Assembly: GCF_927798095.1 (NCBI RefSeq)
Contig: NZ_CAKMMF010000009.1
Span: forward strand, 62,001-126,000
Direction of reading: 5' to 3'
Length of the DNA: 64,000 bases
From: Paenibacillus plantiphilus
Lineage (GTDB): Bacteria; Bacillota; Bacilli; Paenibacillales; Paenibacillaceae
The notes under the pieces are model-generated. The model ran no database searches. It was not told the origin of the DNA and saw only the letters and a list, made by a program, of their open reading frames with translations. How positions within the stretch are numbered: position 1 is the stretch's first letter; every line of letters starts with the position of its first letter. This document shows, in pieces, positions 44,811 to 53,908 of the stretch. The position numbers and the translations under genes are program-made.

Positions 44811-46129
44811 AGACAGACTTTATCCGCAAGCCGCTCTCGCTGCCTTCCGAGGATTGGATTCGTGATCCTTTAGCCTTTCTTGGCGGACCGTCAGTCATCC
44901 CGGAGGATGTGCGGAAGACCAATTTTCCCATTATCACGAAAGAAGACGTCTTCCAGATGCTTGTCTCGGTTCAGCAGGATGGAGAGGACGTCGTGAATGA
45001 GTTCAAGGAAGCGTATCGCCAATATGTAGGAGCCAACTACGCGATTGCGACGGCAAGCGGTACGGCAAGCTTGCACCTCGCTTTGGCAGGTGTGGGCGTA
45101 CAGCCGGGGGATGAGGTTATCGTGCCCGCCTTTACCTTCATCGCTACCGCGCAAGCGGTCGTGGCTGCCAAAGCGATTCCGATTTTCGTCGATATCGATC
45201 CCATCACGTATTGCCTTGATCCGGTAAAGACGGAACGGGCGATCACCAGCAGGACGAAAGCGATTATGCCGGTGCATGTGCATGGCTTGCCAGCTGATTT
45301 GCCTGCATTAAGAAGTCTGGCGGACAGCCACTCGCTGCGTCTTGTGGAGGATGCCTCTCATGCGCATTCGGCTTCGATTCATGGCCAATTGGCAGGCTCG
45401 ATTGGGGATAGTGCAGGTCAAAGCTTGATGGCGGACAAGAATTTCGCGGTAGGCGGAGAAGGCGGCATCGCTTTCTTCAAGGAACAGGATGATTACGAGC
45501 GCGCGCTAAGATTCCTGGAATCATCGGGCATTGATTACCGCATGTCATGGATCGCAGCCGCCTTTGGCCTCAGCCAGCTCGACCGCCTGCCGTATTATGA
45601 TGCGATCCGGGCACGGAATGCCGCTTATTTGACTAACGCTCTGTCAGAGACGAGGCTGTTCAGCGGACCATTCGTGCCGGAGGGCTATAAGCACAGCTAT
45701 AATATGTATCGCATTAAGCTGTCTCCTGAACGGCTTGGACTTGATGATTTGGAGGATTACCGCGTGAAGGATGCTGTTCAGCAGCTCATTAATCATGAAG
45801 GAGTTTACGCCAGAGAGTGGCAAAATGTGCCGATTCCAGGTCATCTTCCCTTCAAGAATCGGCAGGGCTTCGGGAATGGTTATCCGTTTACGCTATCGGA
45901 TCGGCAGGACTTTGGCTACGATCTGAGCCAGTTCCCCGAGACGCTGAAGATGCTGCGGAACAGCTTAACGATATGCAGAGAGCTGAGGACGCCTATTGAA
46001 TATGAGCGAATTCAAGCGTATGCATTGGCATTCAAGAAAATCGATGCGAACCCGCATATCATTCGTGAGCTCGTAGAGCAGAGCAGCGACCCGACAATTC
46101 CTTATGCCAGAGATGCCAGACTAGGATGA
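44807..46129 (+). CDS. DegT/DnrJ/EryC1/StrS-family aminotransferase
   Basis: 440 residues from ATG 44807 with GAGGAGG upstream; an in-frame upstream extension has no ribosome site and lies within the preceding gene. PLP features: ATASGTASLHLALAGVGVQPGDEVI, VEDASHAHSA, the Schiff-base Lys211 in MADKNFAVGGEGG, and IDYRMSWIAAAFGLSQL. Such enzymes transaminate keto or ketol groups using glutamate or glutamine. In the proposed pathway it aminates the carrier-bound ketol made by the transketolase pair. It overlaps both neighbours by 4 nt. Confidence 0.93.
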   Translation: MKTDFIRKPLSLPSEDWIRDPLAFLGGPSVIPEDVRKTNFPIITKEDVFQMLVSVQQDGEDVVNEFKEAYRQYVGANYAIATASGTASLHLALAGVGVQPGDEVIVPAFTFIATAQAVVAAKAIPIFVDIDPITYCLDPVKTERAITSRTKAIMPVHVHGLPADLPALRSLADSHSLRLVEDASHAHSASIHGQLAGSIGDSAGQSLMADKNFAVGGEGGIAFFKEQDDYERALRFLESSGIDYRMSWIAAAFGLSQLDRLPYYDAIRARNAAYLTNALSETRLFSGPFVPEGYKHSYNMYRIKLSPERLGLDDLEDYRVKDAVQQLINHEGVYAREWQNVPIPGHLPFKNRQGFGNGYPFTLSDRQDFGYDLSQFPETLKMLRNSLTICRELRTPIEYERIQAYALAFKKIDANPHIIRELVEQSSDPTIPYARDARLG

Positions 46130-47175
46130 GCATAATGGACAATCGGAGACGAGTAGCCATTCTTGGCGGCAGCGGGTTCACTGGCGCAGAGCTGTACAGG
46201 CTGCTTCGCAAGCATCCCTATTTTGAAGTTGATTTTGTATCCTCCGAATCAAAGGCGGGCTATCCCGTGGATAAGTTCTTTATCGGGTCGATCCATAAGA
46301 AGAAGCCGGGCTCGTTGAAGTTTGGTAGGGCAGCCGAGCTGGAGGGACATTACGATGCCATCTTTTCCTGCTTGCCGACGGGGGCCCTGCCCAGGATTAT
46401 CGGGCAAGTAGCGGAGCATGCGGACTATATCTTCAATGTGAGCGGGGATTATCGCATATCCGACCCCGATATCTTAAATCAGCACTATCCTGAGACATTG
46501 GAGCATCCCTTCGAGGGCGGATGGCATTACTTTATTCCGGAGTTCAGCAAGATCGATCCTTCGGTGAAGGTCGTCAATTTGCCCGGCTGCATGGCGGTGG
46601 CGACACTGTACACGCTCTATCCGCTCGTCGCGCATGATTTAATTGAGGATCGAGTGGTCACAGATGCCAAGACAGGCTCCAGCGGCGGCGGCAAATCGAC
46701 GACCGAGCATCATGCAGAACGAGCCCATAACTTCAGAGCCTACAAGGTTCATGGGCATCGGCATAAGCCGGAGGTCGAGCATGCGCTGACCTATCATCTG
46801 GACCGTTCGGTGAGCCTGCAATTCTCGGTCTACAGTCTGGATCTTCCAAGGGGAATCATGGCTACTTCCTATTCGCAGCTAAAGGAGCAGGTGACAGCCG
46901 TAGATGTGAAAAAAGCATTTTACAGCACATACGCATCTAAGCCTTTTCTTCATTATTTCAACTCAGGCAGCGGCTCCCCGATGATTAAGACCGTTGTGGG
47001 AACGAATTACGCCGAGATTGGCGCATACGTGGAAGGGCGAAACTGCGTTTCTCTGGCAACAATCGATAATTTGATCAAGGGGGCTGCAGGGCAAGCCATT
47101 CAGGCAGCCAACCTTTATTTCGGCTACCCTGAGGATGCAGGGCTGCAATTTGAAGGCGAAGGAGCGTGGCCTTGA
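46126..47175 (+). CDS. ArgC/LysY-like carrier-bound glutamyl-phosphate reductase
   Basis: 349 residues. N-terminal NADPH loop VAILGGSGFTGAELYRLL (about 9-26), catalytic Cys155 in NLPGCMAVATLY, and GSSGGGKSTTEHHAERAHNFRAYKVHGHRH, all typical of N-acetyl-gamma-glutamyl-phosphate reductases and LysY. It would reduce LysW-gamma-glutamyl phosphate to the semialdehyde. The arginine/lysine-type enzyme sits in the middle of the carrier cluster, coupled by ATGA to the aminotransferase gene. Confidence 0.93.
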   Translation: MSIMDNRRRVAILGGSGFTGAELYRLLRKHPYFEVDFVSSESKAGYPVDKFFIGSIHKKKPGSLKFGRAAELEGHYDAIFSCLPTGALPRIIGQVAEHADYIFNVSGDYRISDPDILNQHYPETLEHPFEGGWHYFIPEFSKIDPSVKVVNLPGCMAVATLYTLYPLVAHDLIEDRVVTDAKTGSSGGGKSTTEHHAERAHNFRAYKVHGHRHKPEVEHALTYHLDRSVSLQFSVYSLDLPRGIMATSYSQLKEQVTAVDVKKAFYSTYASKPFLHYFNSGSGSPMIKTVVGTNYAEIGAYVEGRNCVSLATIDNLIKGAAGQAIQAANLYFGYPEDAGLQFEGEGAWP

Positions 47176-49028
47176 TGAGCAGCAGCAGCGGCAGTCTATA
47201 TGTCATCAAGCTTGGCAGCAGCACGATCGTGAATCATCCCCGGATTTTCGAAGAGATCAATCGCATTGTGAAGCGAGGGAGCAGGGTGCTGCTCGTGGCA
47301 GGCGGGGCGGAGGCGATCAAGCAGAAATATGAATCCATTGCGCGTCCGTTGCCCTTTCTGACACTGCCGTCAGGCGATGAGGTGCGGTACTGTTCACCAG
47401 AGGAGATGCCCTACATCCGTGCGGCGTATCATGAGAACATCCTATCGAGGGTTCATGAGTATTTGAAGGGTTACGGCCTTTCTGTTTATGCCCAGCTCGG
47501 CGGGGATCAAGGGCTTGTCTACGGACAGAAGGCGAAGCCGATTAAGGCGGTCAGAGACGGGAAAACAGTCATCGTCCGGGATTCCTTATTTGGCCAGTTC
47601 ACGGGCAGTCACGCGGCGTTTCTGAAATCCGCTCTCGCAACCTTCGATGTCGTATGTCTGACGCCGCCAATCTGGGAGCCCGAGCTGGATGCGTATATCA
47701 ACATCGATGCGGATGTGCTGGCTGCACATTTAGCCGTCGAATTGGAGGCGCATCACTTGCGCTTTGTAACTGGAACTGCAGGACTGCTGGAGGACATACA
47801 GGACCCACATTCCACGATTCGGGATGTCTACACGGGTGATGAGCTGAGCTCTGTTCAAGGCCGGATGAAACAGAAGGTGCGGGCAGCCCGATTGGCGGTT
47901 CAGCAGGGTGTCTGCGATGTCAATATATCCGGTCCGCATACGCTGGAGGAAGGAGGCAAGACGTGGTTCTGGCATGTTGAGCGGGAGCTAGGCGCCCTCG
48001 ACCTGCTGAACAAGGTGGCGCGCATTCCTTCGGTTTCGCAGGATGAGCATGAGCTTGCGCAATTTTTATTAGACTCCGTTAGATCCCCCTCGGTTTCCGG
48101 GAAGATAGACGAAGCGGGCAACATCGTTTTCCGAAAAGGGAACGGTCCCCATACGCTCCTGCTGCTAGGCCATATCGATACAGTCCCGCATGTGTGGCCT
48201 GTCCGCACCGATCCAGACGGTGTCACAGGCAGGGGAGTTGTCGATGCCAAAGGCTGCTTCGTTAACTTTATCCATATGCTGGAGGAGGTTGATGTGCCCG
48301 AGCAGGGATCGCTGCTCGTCATTGGAGCTGTCGAAGAAGAAATATCGTCCTCGAAAGGAGCTTATTACGTTCGGGACCATTATGCTGCAGATGCGGTTAT
48401 TATCGGGGAGCCAAGCGGGGAAGAGAGCTTGACCCTTGGCTATTACGGACTGTTTAAGCTGCAAATTACGATTCACCGCGCGCAGGAGCATACAGCCGCC
48501 AAGGACAGCATAAGCGTCATTGACGAGCTGTACCGTGTTGTGGAGGACATACGTCTCCGGGTACGGGTCGTCGATCCGCAATCGTTATCCGCTCTCATCG
48601 ATATTGCGCATCGCAATGAGGGAGGTTACTTAACAGTGACAGGCACGTTGAATTTTCGAGTCTCGCCAGCAGCAGGCCATGATTACAGGAGCAAGATTGA
48701 TCTTGCTTTCGGCGACGGCGTGACGGTGGAGATATTACGTGATACGCCAGGCTTTGCTAATCCGCGCTCGGATAGCTTGGTAAAAGCTTTTGTTCGCAGC
48801 TTTGCCAAGCAAGGGAAGACCATCCATTATATCAAGAAGCGTGGAACGAGCGACATGAACACGCTGGCAACCACTTGGAACAACGTCCCTATGGTGGCCT
48901 ACGGTCCAGGGGATTCCAGTCTGGATCATACGAATGATGAGTATCTGCACAATAAAGAGGTGGAATCGTCGCGGACCATTCTGAAGGAAGCGGTAGCGGA
49001 ATGGTTTCGGCTGCGAACGGAGGAATAG
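47175..49028 (+). CDS. LysZ-LysK fusion: carrier-bound glutamate kinase plus M20 hydrolase
   Basis: 617 residues from ATG 47175 (TGATG overlap with the reductase gene; AAGGAG 10 nt before). Residues 1-260 are an amino acid kinase domain (LYVIKLGSSTIV, VLLVAGGAEAI, GGDQGLVYGQ, TGTAGLLED), like LysZ. Residues about 270-617 are an M20 metallopeptidase like LysK: LGHIDTVP (His333), GVVDAKGC (Asp357), VEEEISSSKG (Glu387-389), GEPSGEESLTLGYYG, and a terminal SSLDHTNDEYLH. One chain thus carries the second step (phosphorylation) and the last step (release from LysW). In Thermus and Sulfolobus these are separate proteins. Both active sites look intact. Confidence 0.9.
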   Translation: MSSSSGSLYVIKLGSSTIVNHPRIFEEINRIVKRGSRVLLVAGGAEAIKQKYESIARPLPFLTLPSGDEVRYCSPEEMPYIRAAYHENILSRVHEYLKGYGLSVYAQLGGDQGLVYGQKAKPIKAVRDGKTVIVRDSLFGQFTGSHAAFLKSALATFDVVCLTPPIWEPELDAYINIDADVLAAHLAVELEAHHLRFVTGTAGLLEDIQDPHSTIRDVYTGDELSSVQGRMKQKVRAARLAVQQGVCDVNISGPHTLEEGGKTWFWHVERELGALDLLNKVARIPSVSQDEHELAQFLLDSVRSPSVSGKIDEAGNIVFRKGNGPHTLLLLGHIDTVPHVWPVRTDPDGVTGRGVVDAKGCFVNFIHMLEEVDVPEQGSLLVIGAVEEEISSSKGAYYVRDHYAADAVIIGEPSGEESLTLGYYGLFKLQITIHRAQEHTAAKDSISVIDELYRVVEDIRLRVRVVDPQSLSALIDIAHRNEGGYLTVTGTLNFRVSPAAGHDYRSKIDLAFGDGVTVEILRDTPGFANPRSDSLVKAFVRSFAKQGKTIHYIKKRGTSDMNTLATTWNNVPMVAYGPGDSSLDHTNDEYLHNKEVESSRTILKEAVAEWFRLRTEE

Positions 49029-49829
49029 ATGGAGCAAACATTATCTGTCCAGAGGGAAGACATTCCCTTGCTTATCGGAAGAGCCAAAGAAGCGAGGAAG
49101 CTGATCATCGATATGGCGGCATCGCCTACAGGCTGCCATATAGGCGGAAGCCTCTCCGTCATTGATCTATTGATCGGCGCGTATGCGAAGCATCATCACG
49201 ATCCGCATACAGCCATCATACTTAGCAAAGGGCATGCGGCTGCAGCTTTGTATGCTGCGCTGCATGTGTATGGAATCATTGCGGATAATCCCGCGGAGAG
49301 TTATGGGGCGGCAGGCTCCCTGTTCACGGGGCATCCGAACCACAAGCTTCCGGGCATTCCCTTCGCGACAGGGAGCTTGGGACATGGCATTCCTTACGCA
49401 GCCGGCTGGGCACTGGCGCAGAAGCTGAAGGGAACAAACGGATTAGGCATTGCCATCGGCGGGGATGGGGAGCTGCAGGAAGGGCTGTGCTGGGAAACCG
49501 CCCAGATCGTTCAAGCACAATCGCTCACAAATTTTGTGTATATTATCGATTGCAACGGAGGGCAAAATGACGGGTATGTCCAGGACATATCCCCGATTCG
49601 CAACCTGCGGCAGCGATTCCAAGCATTCGGCTTCGTGGTCAGAGAAATCAATGGGCATCGTATGGAAGATATCGTTGCTGCAATCGAGCCCCATTCTGAA
49701 GGGCCGGTCGCCATTCTGGCAACTACGATCAAAGGAAAGGGCGTTGCTGCGATTGAAGGAAAAGCGGAAGCGCATTATGCGAAGATACCGGAGAAGCTGG
49801 CTCATAAATGGAAGGTGAGCCTGTCATGA
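49029..49829 (+). CDS. Transketolase N-terminal subunit (TPP-binding)
   Basis: 266 residues; ATG directly follows the stop of the fusion gene, GGAGG 6 nt before. Contains CHIGGSLSVIDLLIGAYAKHH, ILSKGHAAAALYAAL, HPNHKLPGIPFATGSLGHGI and the thiamine diphosphate motif GDGELQEG...DCNGGQNDG. It forms a heteromer with the next gene product. Split transketolases occur in several natural-product clusters; here it probably transfers a two-carbon ketol to the carrier-bound semialdehyde, as reported for the vazabitide/DADH pathway of Streptomyces (recalled knowledge, not verified). Confidence 0.93.
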   Translation: MEQTLSVQREDIPLLIGRAKEARKLIIDMAASPTGCHIGGSLSVIDLLIGAYAKHHHDPHTAIILSKGHAAAALYAALHVYGIIADNPAESYGAAGSLFTGHPNHKLPGIPFATGSLGHGIPYAAGWALAQKLKGTNGLGIAIGGDGELQEGLCWETAQIVQAQSLTNFVYIIDCNGGQNDGYVQDISPIRNLRQRFQAFGFVVREINGHRMEDIVAAIEPHSEGPVAILATTIKGKGVAAIEGKAEAHYAKIPEKLAHKWKVSLS

Positions 49830-50764
49830 CGAAATCAGGAAGAGATTCGTACAGAGACGAGCTCACCAAGCTCGCGGCTCACAATGCTCAGATTGTATGC
49901 ATTGAAGCCGATTTGGGCGGCAAAAATCATCCTTTTGAAGAGCAGCATCCGCATCGTTTCTTTAATCTCGGCATTGCAGAGCTGGCTGGCATTGATATCG
50001 CAGCGGGTCTTGCCGAAGCGGGCTACGTGCCGTTCTTCTCAACCTTTGCCTCCTTTGCGGCATTGCGCGCCTCCGAAAGCATCAAGCTGACGATGGGTTA
50101 TATGGAGAAGAACGTGAAGGTCATCGCCGCTTACGGCGGCGTATCAGGCGGATGGTTCGGGACGACGCATCATGCGTTGGAGGACATTGCTGTCATCCAA
50201 TCGTTCCAAAACATACGAATCGCCTGTCCCCATGGCGAAGCGGAGACGAGAAGGGTCATTCAAGAGGCCGCCGTGTCGGAGGAGCCTTATTATATTCGGC
50301 TTTCGAGGAATGATGCGTTCAACAGCCTTTACCGGGAGGAAGACGGGAGCTGCCGAGATATGATTGTGGAAGGCGGGGAGCGTACCGGTCCTTCCCGGTT
50401 ATGCGTGATTTCGGTGGGCGAGCAGGCGACAGAGCTATGCAAGCGGATCGTTCAAGAGGATGATTCCATTGTGCATGCCCATCTCTGCTATGTTGATATT
50501 GGAAGCCTGAAGTCATATATCGGGCAGTTAACCGCCTTATCCGAACGGTTTCTTGTTGTGGAGGAGCATCGCGCAACAGGAAGCACCGCATCCTATCTGG
50601 CGCTATTATTGCCAAGGCATGAGATCTATTCGCATCATTGCGGTGAACAATGGCCGATCTATGGGGGTACGCATACTGAGGTACTGAGCTATCTGGGCTT
50701 TGGATACGAGCCGCTGCAACAGCAAATCCAGCATATTCTGGGAGGTGCTGCGGATGGTTTTTAG
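49826..50764 (+). CDS. Transketolase C-terminal subunit (pyrimidine-binding)
   Basis: 312 residues from ATG 49826, overlapping the N-terminal subunit by 4 nt with GGAAGGTGAG upstream. HRFFNLGIAELAGIDIAAGLAEAGYVPFFSTFASF gives the catalytic glutamate region, followed by GGVSGGWFGTTHHALEDIAV. The C-terminal part (VGEQATELCK...HRATGSTASYLALLL) is the transketolase C domain. It completes the ketol-transferring enzyme. Confidence 0.93.
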   Translation: MTKSGRDSYRDELTKLAAHNAQIVCIEADLGGKNHPFEEQHPHRFFNLGIAELAGIDIAAGLAEAGYVPFFSTFASFAALRASESIKLTMGYMEKNVKVIAAYGGVSGGWFGTTHHALEDIAVIQSFQNIRIACPHGEAETRRVIQEAAVSEEPYYIRLSRNDAFNSLYREEDGSCRDMIVEGGERTGPSRLCVISVGEQATELCKRIVQEDDSIVHAHLCYVDIGSLKSYIGQLTALSERFLVVEEHRATGSTASYLALLLPRHEIYSHHCGEQWPIYGGTHTEVLSYLGFGYEPLQQQIQHILGGAADGF

Positions 50765-51968
50765 CGTGCTCAAACCGCATAAATTCCGCTTTTACTTTAT
50801 CGCGGATATCGTCTCCGGGTTCGGCGTTGGCATGAGTACGATTGGCGCGAACTGGTATCTGATGGAGCAGACCGGTTCAATTGCCTCCGTAGGATTCATG
50901 CTTTCATTGAATGTTATTGCAGGGTTTCTCATCTCCGCATTTGCCGGTCCGCTGATTGACAAGTGGAATCGAAGGACGATCATTCTTTGGGCGAATGGCA
51001 TTCGGGCCATAACGCTGCTGCTGATCGCAGGCGCTTTTCTATGGACGGGATTCCGAATCGAATACCTTTATGCCTTCGCGGTCATTAACGGGATGGGCTG
51101 GACGGTGTATATGTCAGCCTCGCGAAGCTTGGTCCAAGAGATTCTGCCGGAGAAGGATCTCATTCATGGCAACTCATTAATTGAGATCAGCCTGCAGGTG
51201 GGTATGTTCGTGGCGGGAGCACTCTCAGGCCTATTATTCAAATACGTTGGGTTCGAGGTGATTCTCCTTCTTAATGCGCTCGCTTTTATCATAAGCAGCC
51301 TCTTTCTCAGTCGGATTCGTCACACGCCTATTCCGGTTGACAATGAGGGAGAGCCCTTCTTCGAAACGTTTAAGAATGGTATTCGCTATTTGGCAGAAAG
51401 GCCGTATATTTTTCTGCTAGGCATCGTATCGATTATTCCGCTAGTTTCTACTATGGTTTACAACGTCGTTCTTCCAGGCTATGTGAGCACCGCTGTGAAG
51501 GGGGATTCGGTCGTATTCGGATTATCGGATATGTTCTATGGCATTGGAGCGCTGTTATCCGGGTTTATTGCAGCACCCTTGGCGAAGAAGCTGTCGCAGA
51601 ACGGAACGATCCTCTTGGTGTTCCTGATTTCCGTGTTGACTCTGGCGGCGGTTGCGTTCAACACCATGATTCTCATTTTATATGCAGGCAGCGTATTGAT
51701 CGGTCTGACGAACTCCTCACTACGCATTCTAATAACAACAACGCTGATGAAATCAGTCTCGAAGACATACATGGGGCGGGCAACTTCAGTGTGGATGGCG
51801 ATTTCCCTGCTCCTGCAGACCGTCTCGGCCACAGGGCTCGGCGTAGTAATCGATCGCTACTCTCCAGGCTGGGGGTTTGTCTGTATGAGCGGCTTGATGC
51901 TCATCGGACTTGTTGTGTATTACGTGTTGAACAGCAGGGAACCGCAACAGAAAACGCTGGAAGCGTAG
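50754..51968 (+). CDS. MFS transporter (DHA3/enterobactin-exporter-like)
   Basis: 404 residues from ATG 50754 with GGGAGGTG upstream, overlapping the transketolase gene by 11 nt. About twelve membrane segments; FYFIADIVSGFGVGMSTIGANWYLMEQTGSIASVGFML and GPLIDKWNRRTIILWANG match the MFS_3 group that exports siderophores and antibiotics. Probably exports the product of the carrier cluster. Confidence 0.88.
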   Translation: MVFSVLKPHKFRFYFIADIVSGFGVGMSTIGANWYLMEQTGSIASVGFMLSLNVIAGFLISAFAGPLIDKWNRRTIILWANGIRAITLLLIAGAFLWTGFRIEYLYAFAVINGMGWTVYMSASRSLVQEILPEKDLIHGNSLIEISLQVGMFVAGALSGLLFKYVGFEVILLLNALAFIISSLFLSRIRHTPIPVDNEGEPFFETFKNGIRYLAERPYIFLLGIVSIIPLVSTMVYNVVLPGYVSTAVKGDSVVFGLSDMFYGIGALLSGFIAAPLAKKLSQNGTILLVFLISVLTLAAVAFNTMILILYAGSVLIGLTNSSLRILITTTLMKSVSKTYMGRATSVWMAISLLLQTVSATGLGVVIDRYSPGWGFVCMSGLMLIGLVVYYVLNSREPQQKTLEA

Positions 51969-51981
51969 AGGCTTACGAAGT

Positions 51982-52008
51982 AAGTTTGTTCCACAAACTT
52001 TTAGGAGG
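51982..52008 (+). promoter_or_regulatory. Hairpin abutting the ribosome site of the ATP-grasp gene
   Basis: AAGTTTGT-TCC-ACAAACTT (51982-52000) is a perfect 8-bp stem with a TCC loop, followed at once by TTAGGAGG. It has the same layout as the hairpin at 35410-35428 (AGTTTTGC-TCC-GCAAAACT), with compensatory base changes. Confidence 0.7.
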
Positions 52009-52015
52009 GGAAAAT

Positions 52016-53272
52016 ATGACGACGGTCAAAACGGTCGCTTTTGTTGAACCGAGTTTCTATGGCGTTAGTTTCGCCAGAGTCGCTTTTGAGCAAGGACATC
52101 GGGTCATTGCGATTGTTTCTTCCAAGGACAATCCGCAGAAATATGGATATGAAGGCATCTATCATGATCTGATTGTGGCTGATATCCGGGATGAAGAATC
52201 GCTCTATCAAGCGATCATTCAATCTCCCTATGCGAATCAACTGGATGCGCTCATTCCTGCTACAGATTACGCCTCCCACGTGACGGCGAAGGCAGCCGAA
52301 CGGCTTGGACTCAGAGGACTGCCCTATGAAGCGGCACTGAAGGCCAGGAATAAGGATTTGGCTCGGGAAGCTTATGCGGAACATGGTGTACCTAGCGCGA
52401 GATTCAAGAAAGTGAGAACCTATGAAGAAGCGGCAGCAGCAGCGGAAGAGATCGGTTATCCGATTGTGCTAAAGCCAACGAATTGCGCGAGCAGCCAGAA
52501 TGTGTACTTTATTAACAACGTTAACGAGCTGCGGGAAGCGATGGAAATCATCATTGCATTCAAAGTGACTTATATGGATTTTAAGGTCCGTGAAGAATAT
52601 TTGATTGAGGAGTATTTGGATGGACCGGAGTTTAGCGTGGAGCTGTTCTTGAGAGAGGGGGAGCCGATTTTTTCGGCTGTTACTGAAAAAATCACATCGC
52701 CACTGCCTTATTTTGTGGAGATTGTTCACACGCTGCCGACACCTTCCTATACGGAGCAGGAGGAGGATATTGTTCGTACGGCTGTTGATGCGCTGGCGGC
52801 GATTGGGATTAAGAATGGTCCGAGTCATGTGGAGGTGAAGCTCTCCAGCACGGGACCGCGTATTATTGAGGTGAACGGCAGGCCGGGAGGGGACAACATT
52901 TCTTCGGATTTGTTGGTGCAAGCGTTCGGGGTGGAAATTTTTGAGGCAACGGTTAACTACTACTTGGATAATCCGATAGCAATTGACAAGCGGCAGCATC
53001 GGGCGGCATCGATTGCTTATGTGACCGCAGATCGGGATGGGATATTCGAAAGTATAGAAGGCCTTGAAGCGTTAAGTCTTCACGATAATGTCGTCCGTTC
53101 ACACGTCACTGTCTCTCCCGGTGATCCTGTCTCAATACCAAGAAGCTCGGATGACCGGTTAGGATATATCATTACCAAGGGTGAAACTCCTGAGGAAGCG
53201 AAAGCTCTGGCAATAGCTCTAGTCGACAGCCTGAAAGTAATCTATCAGCAGCATGAAGCGGAGATTGCTTAA
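52016..53272 (+). CDS. ATP-grasp ligase (amino acid/peptide ligase-like)
   Basis: 418 residues from ATG 52016 behind TTAGGAGGGG; an in-frame extension to 51791 overlaps the MFS gene and is rejected. N-terminal Rossmann-like VAFVEPSFYGVSFARVAFEQG, ATP-binding GYPIVLKPTNCASSQNVYFI and YLIEEYLDGPEFSVELFL, and metal-binding RIIEVNGRPGGDNISSDLL. These features match carboxylate-amine ligases of the BacD/CarB-like group. It probably joins the cluster's unusual amino acid to a second amino acid. Linked to the cluster by orientation and a 47-bp gap. Confidence 0.88.
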   Translation: MTTVKTVAFVEPSFYGVSFARVAFEQGHRVIAIVSSKDNPQKYGYEGIYHDLIVADIRDEESLYQAIIQSPYANQLDALIPATDYASHVTAKAAERLGLRGLPYEAALKARNKDLAREAYAEHGVPSARFKKVRTYEEAAAAAEEIGYPIVLKPTNCASSQNVYFINNVNELREAMEIIIAFKVTYMDFKVREEYLIEEYLDGPEFSVELFLREGEPIFSAVTEKITSPLPYFVEIVHTLPTPSYTEQEEDIVRTAVDALAAIGIKNGPSHVEVKLSSTGPRIIEVNGRPGGDNISSDLLVQAFGVEIFEATVNYYLDNPIAIDKRQHRAASIAYVTADRDGIFESIEGLEALSLHDNVVRSHVTVSPGDPVSIPRSSDDRLGYIITKGETPEEAKALAIALVDSLKVIYQQHEAEIA

Positions 53273-53328
53273 TTAAGCAACGCTCAGGTTTGTAGGGACT
53301 CAACATGATGAAAAGAGGCTGATACCAC

Positions 53329-53865
53329 ATGGGAATCGCAGTAATCTATGGAAGCTCGCGCAGGAAAGGGAATTCTGAACAATTGGCTGATTTAGTCGTT
53401 GAAGGGTTCGAAGCTGATAAAATCCATTTGTCGGATTATACGATTGAGCCTATAAGGGACTACCGCCATACAGAGAAGGGACCTTATCCTGATGATGACT
53501 ATTATCATGTGATTGAACGCGTGCTGGCTCAGGATGTTCTCCTGTTTGCGACACCGATCTACTGGTATGGAGCTTCCGGGCTAACAAAAACGTTCATTGA
53601 TCGCTGGTCCCAGTCATTACGGGAGGATCGGGACAATTTCCTGGCCAAGTTCGCAACGAAAACAGCATGGGTCATTGGCATTGGCGATGACGAGCCTCAG
53701 GTGAAAGGAATTCCGCTCGTTCAGCAATTCCAGCATATTTTTGAATTTACGAGGACAACGTTTGCCGGCCATATTCTTGGTCAAGGCAATAAGCCAGGAG
53801 ATATTGTGCAGGATGCCGAAGCGCTGGCAAAGGTGGAGGAAATTCGGGCGAAGCTGCGTGCTTGA
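53329..53865 (+). CDS. Flavodoxin-like NAD(P)H-dependent oxidoreductase
   Basis: 178 residues. VIYGSSRRKGNSEQLADLVVEG near the N-terminus is the FMN phosphate loop; FATPIYWYGASGLTKTFIDRW is the second conserved segment of the NADPH-dependent FMN reductase fold. It could reduce FMN or a quinone-like substrate, and might serve the cluster or supply FMNH2 to the monooxygenases. A strong terminator follows, so it is probably the last gene of the carrier cluster. Confidence 0.85.
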   Translation: MGIAVIYGSSRRKGNSEQLADLVVEGFEADKIHLSDYTIEPIRDYRHTEKGPYPDDDYYHVIERVLAQDVLLFATPIYWYGASGLTKTFIDRWSQSLREDRDNFLAKFATKTAWVIGIGDDEPQVKGIPLVQQFQHIFEFTRTTFAGHILGQGNKPGDIVQDAEALAKVEEIRAKLRA

Positions 53866-53908
53866 ATGTGGGGCGAAGCCATTAGTCGTTTTTAGGGATA
53901 CAACAACG

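Noticed and set aside
47654..47839. Small frames inside the LysZ-LysK fusion as evidence for separate genes
   Set aside because: The fusion frame is continuous with intact motifs in both halves; no internal ribosome site suggests a split.
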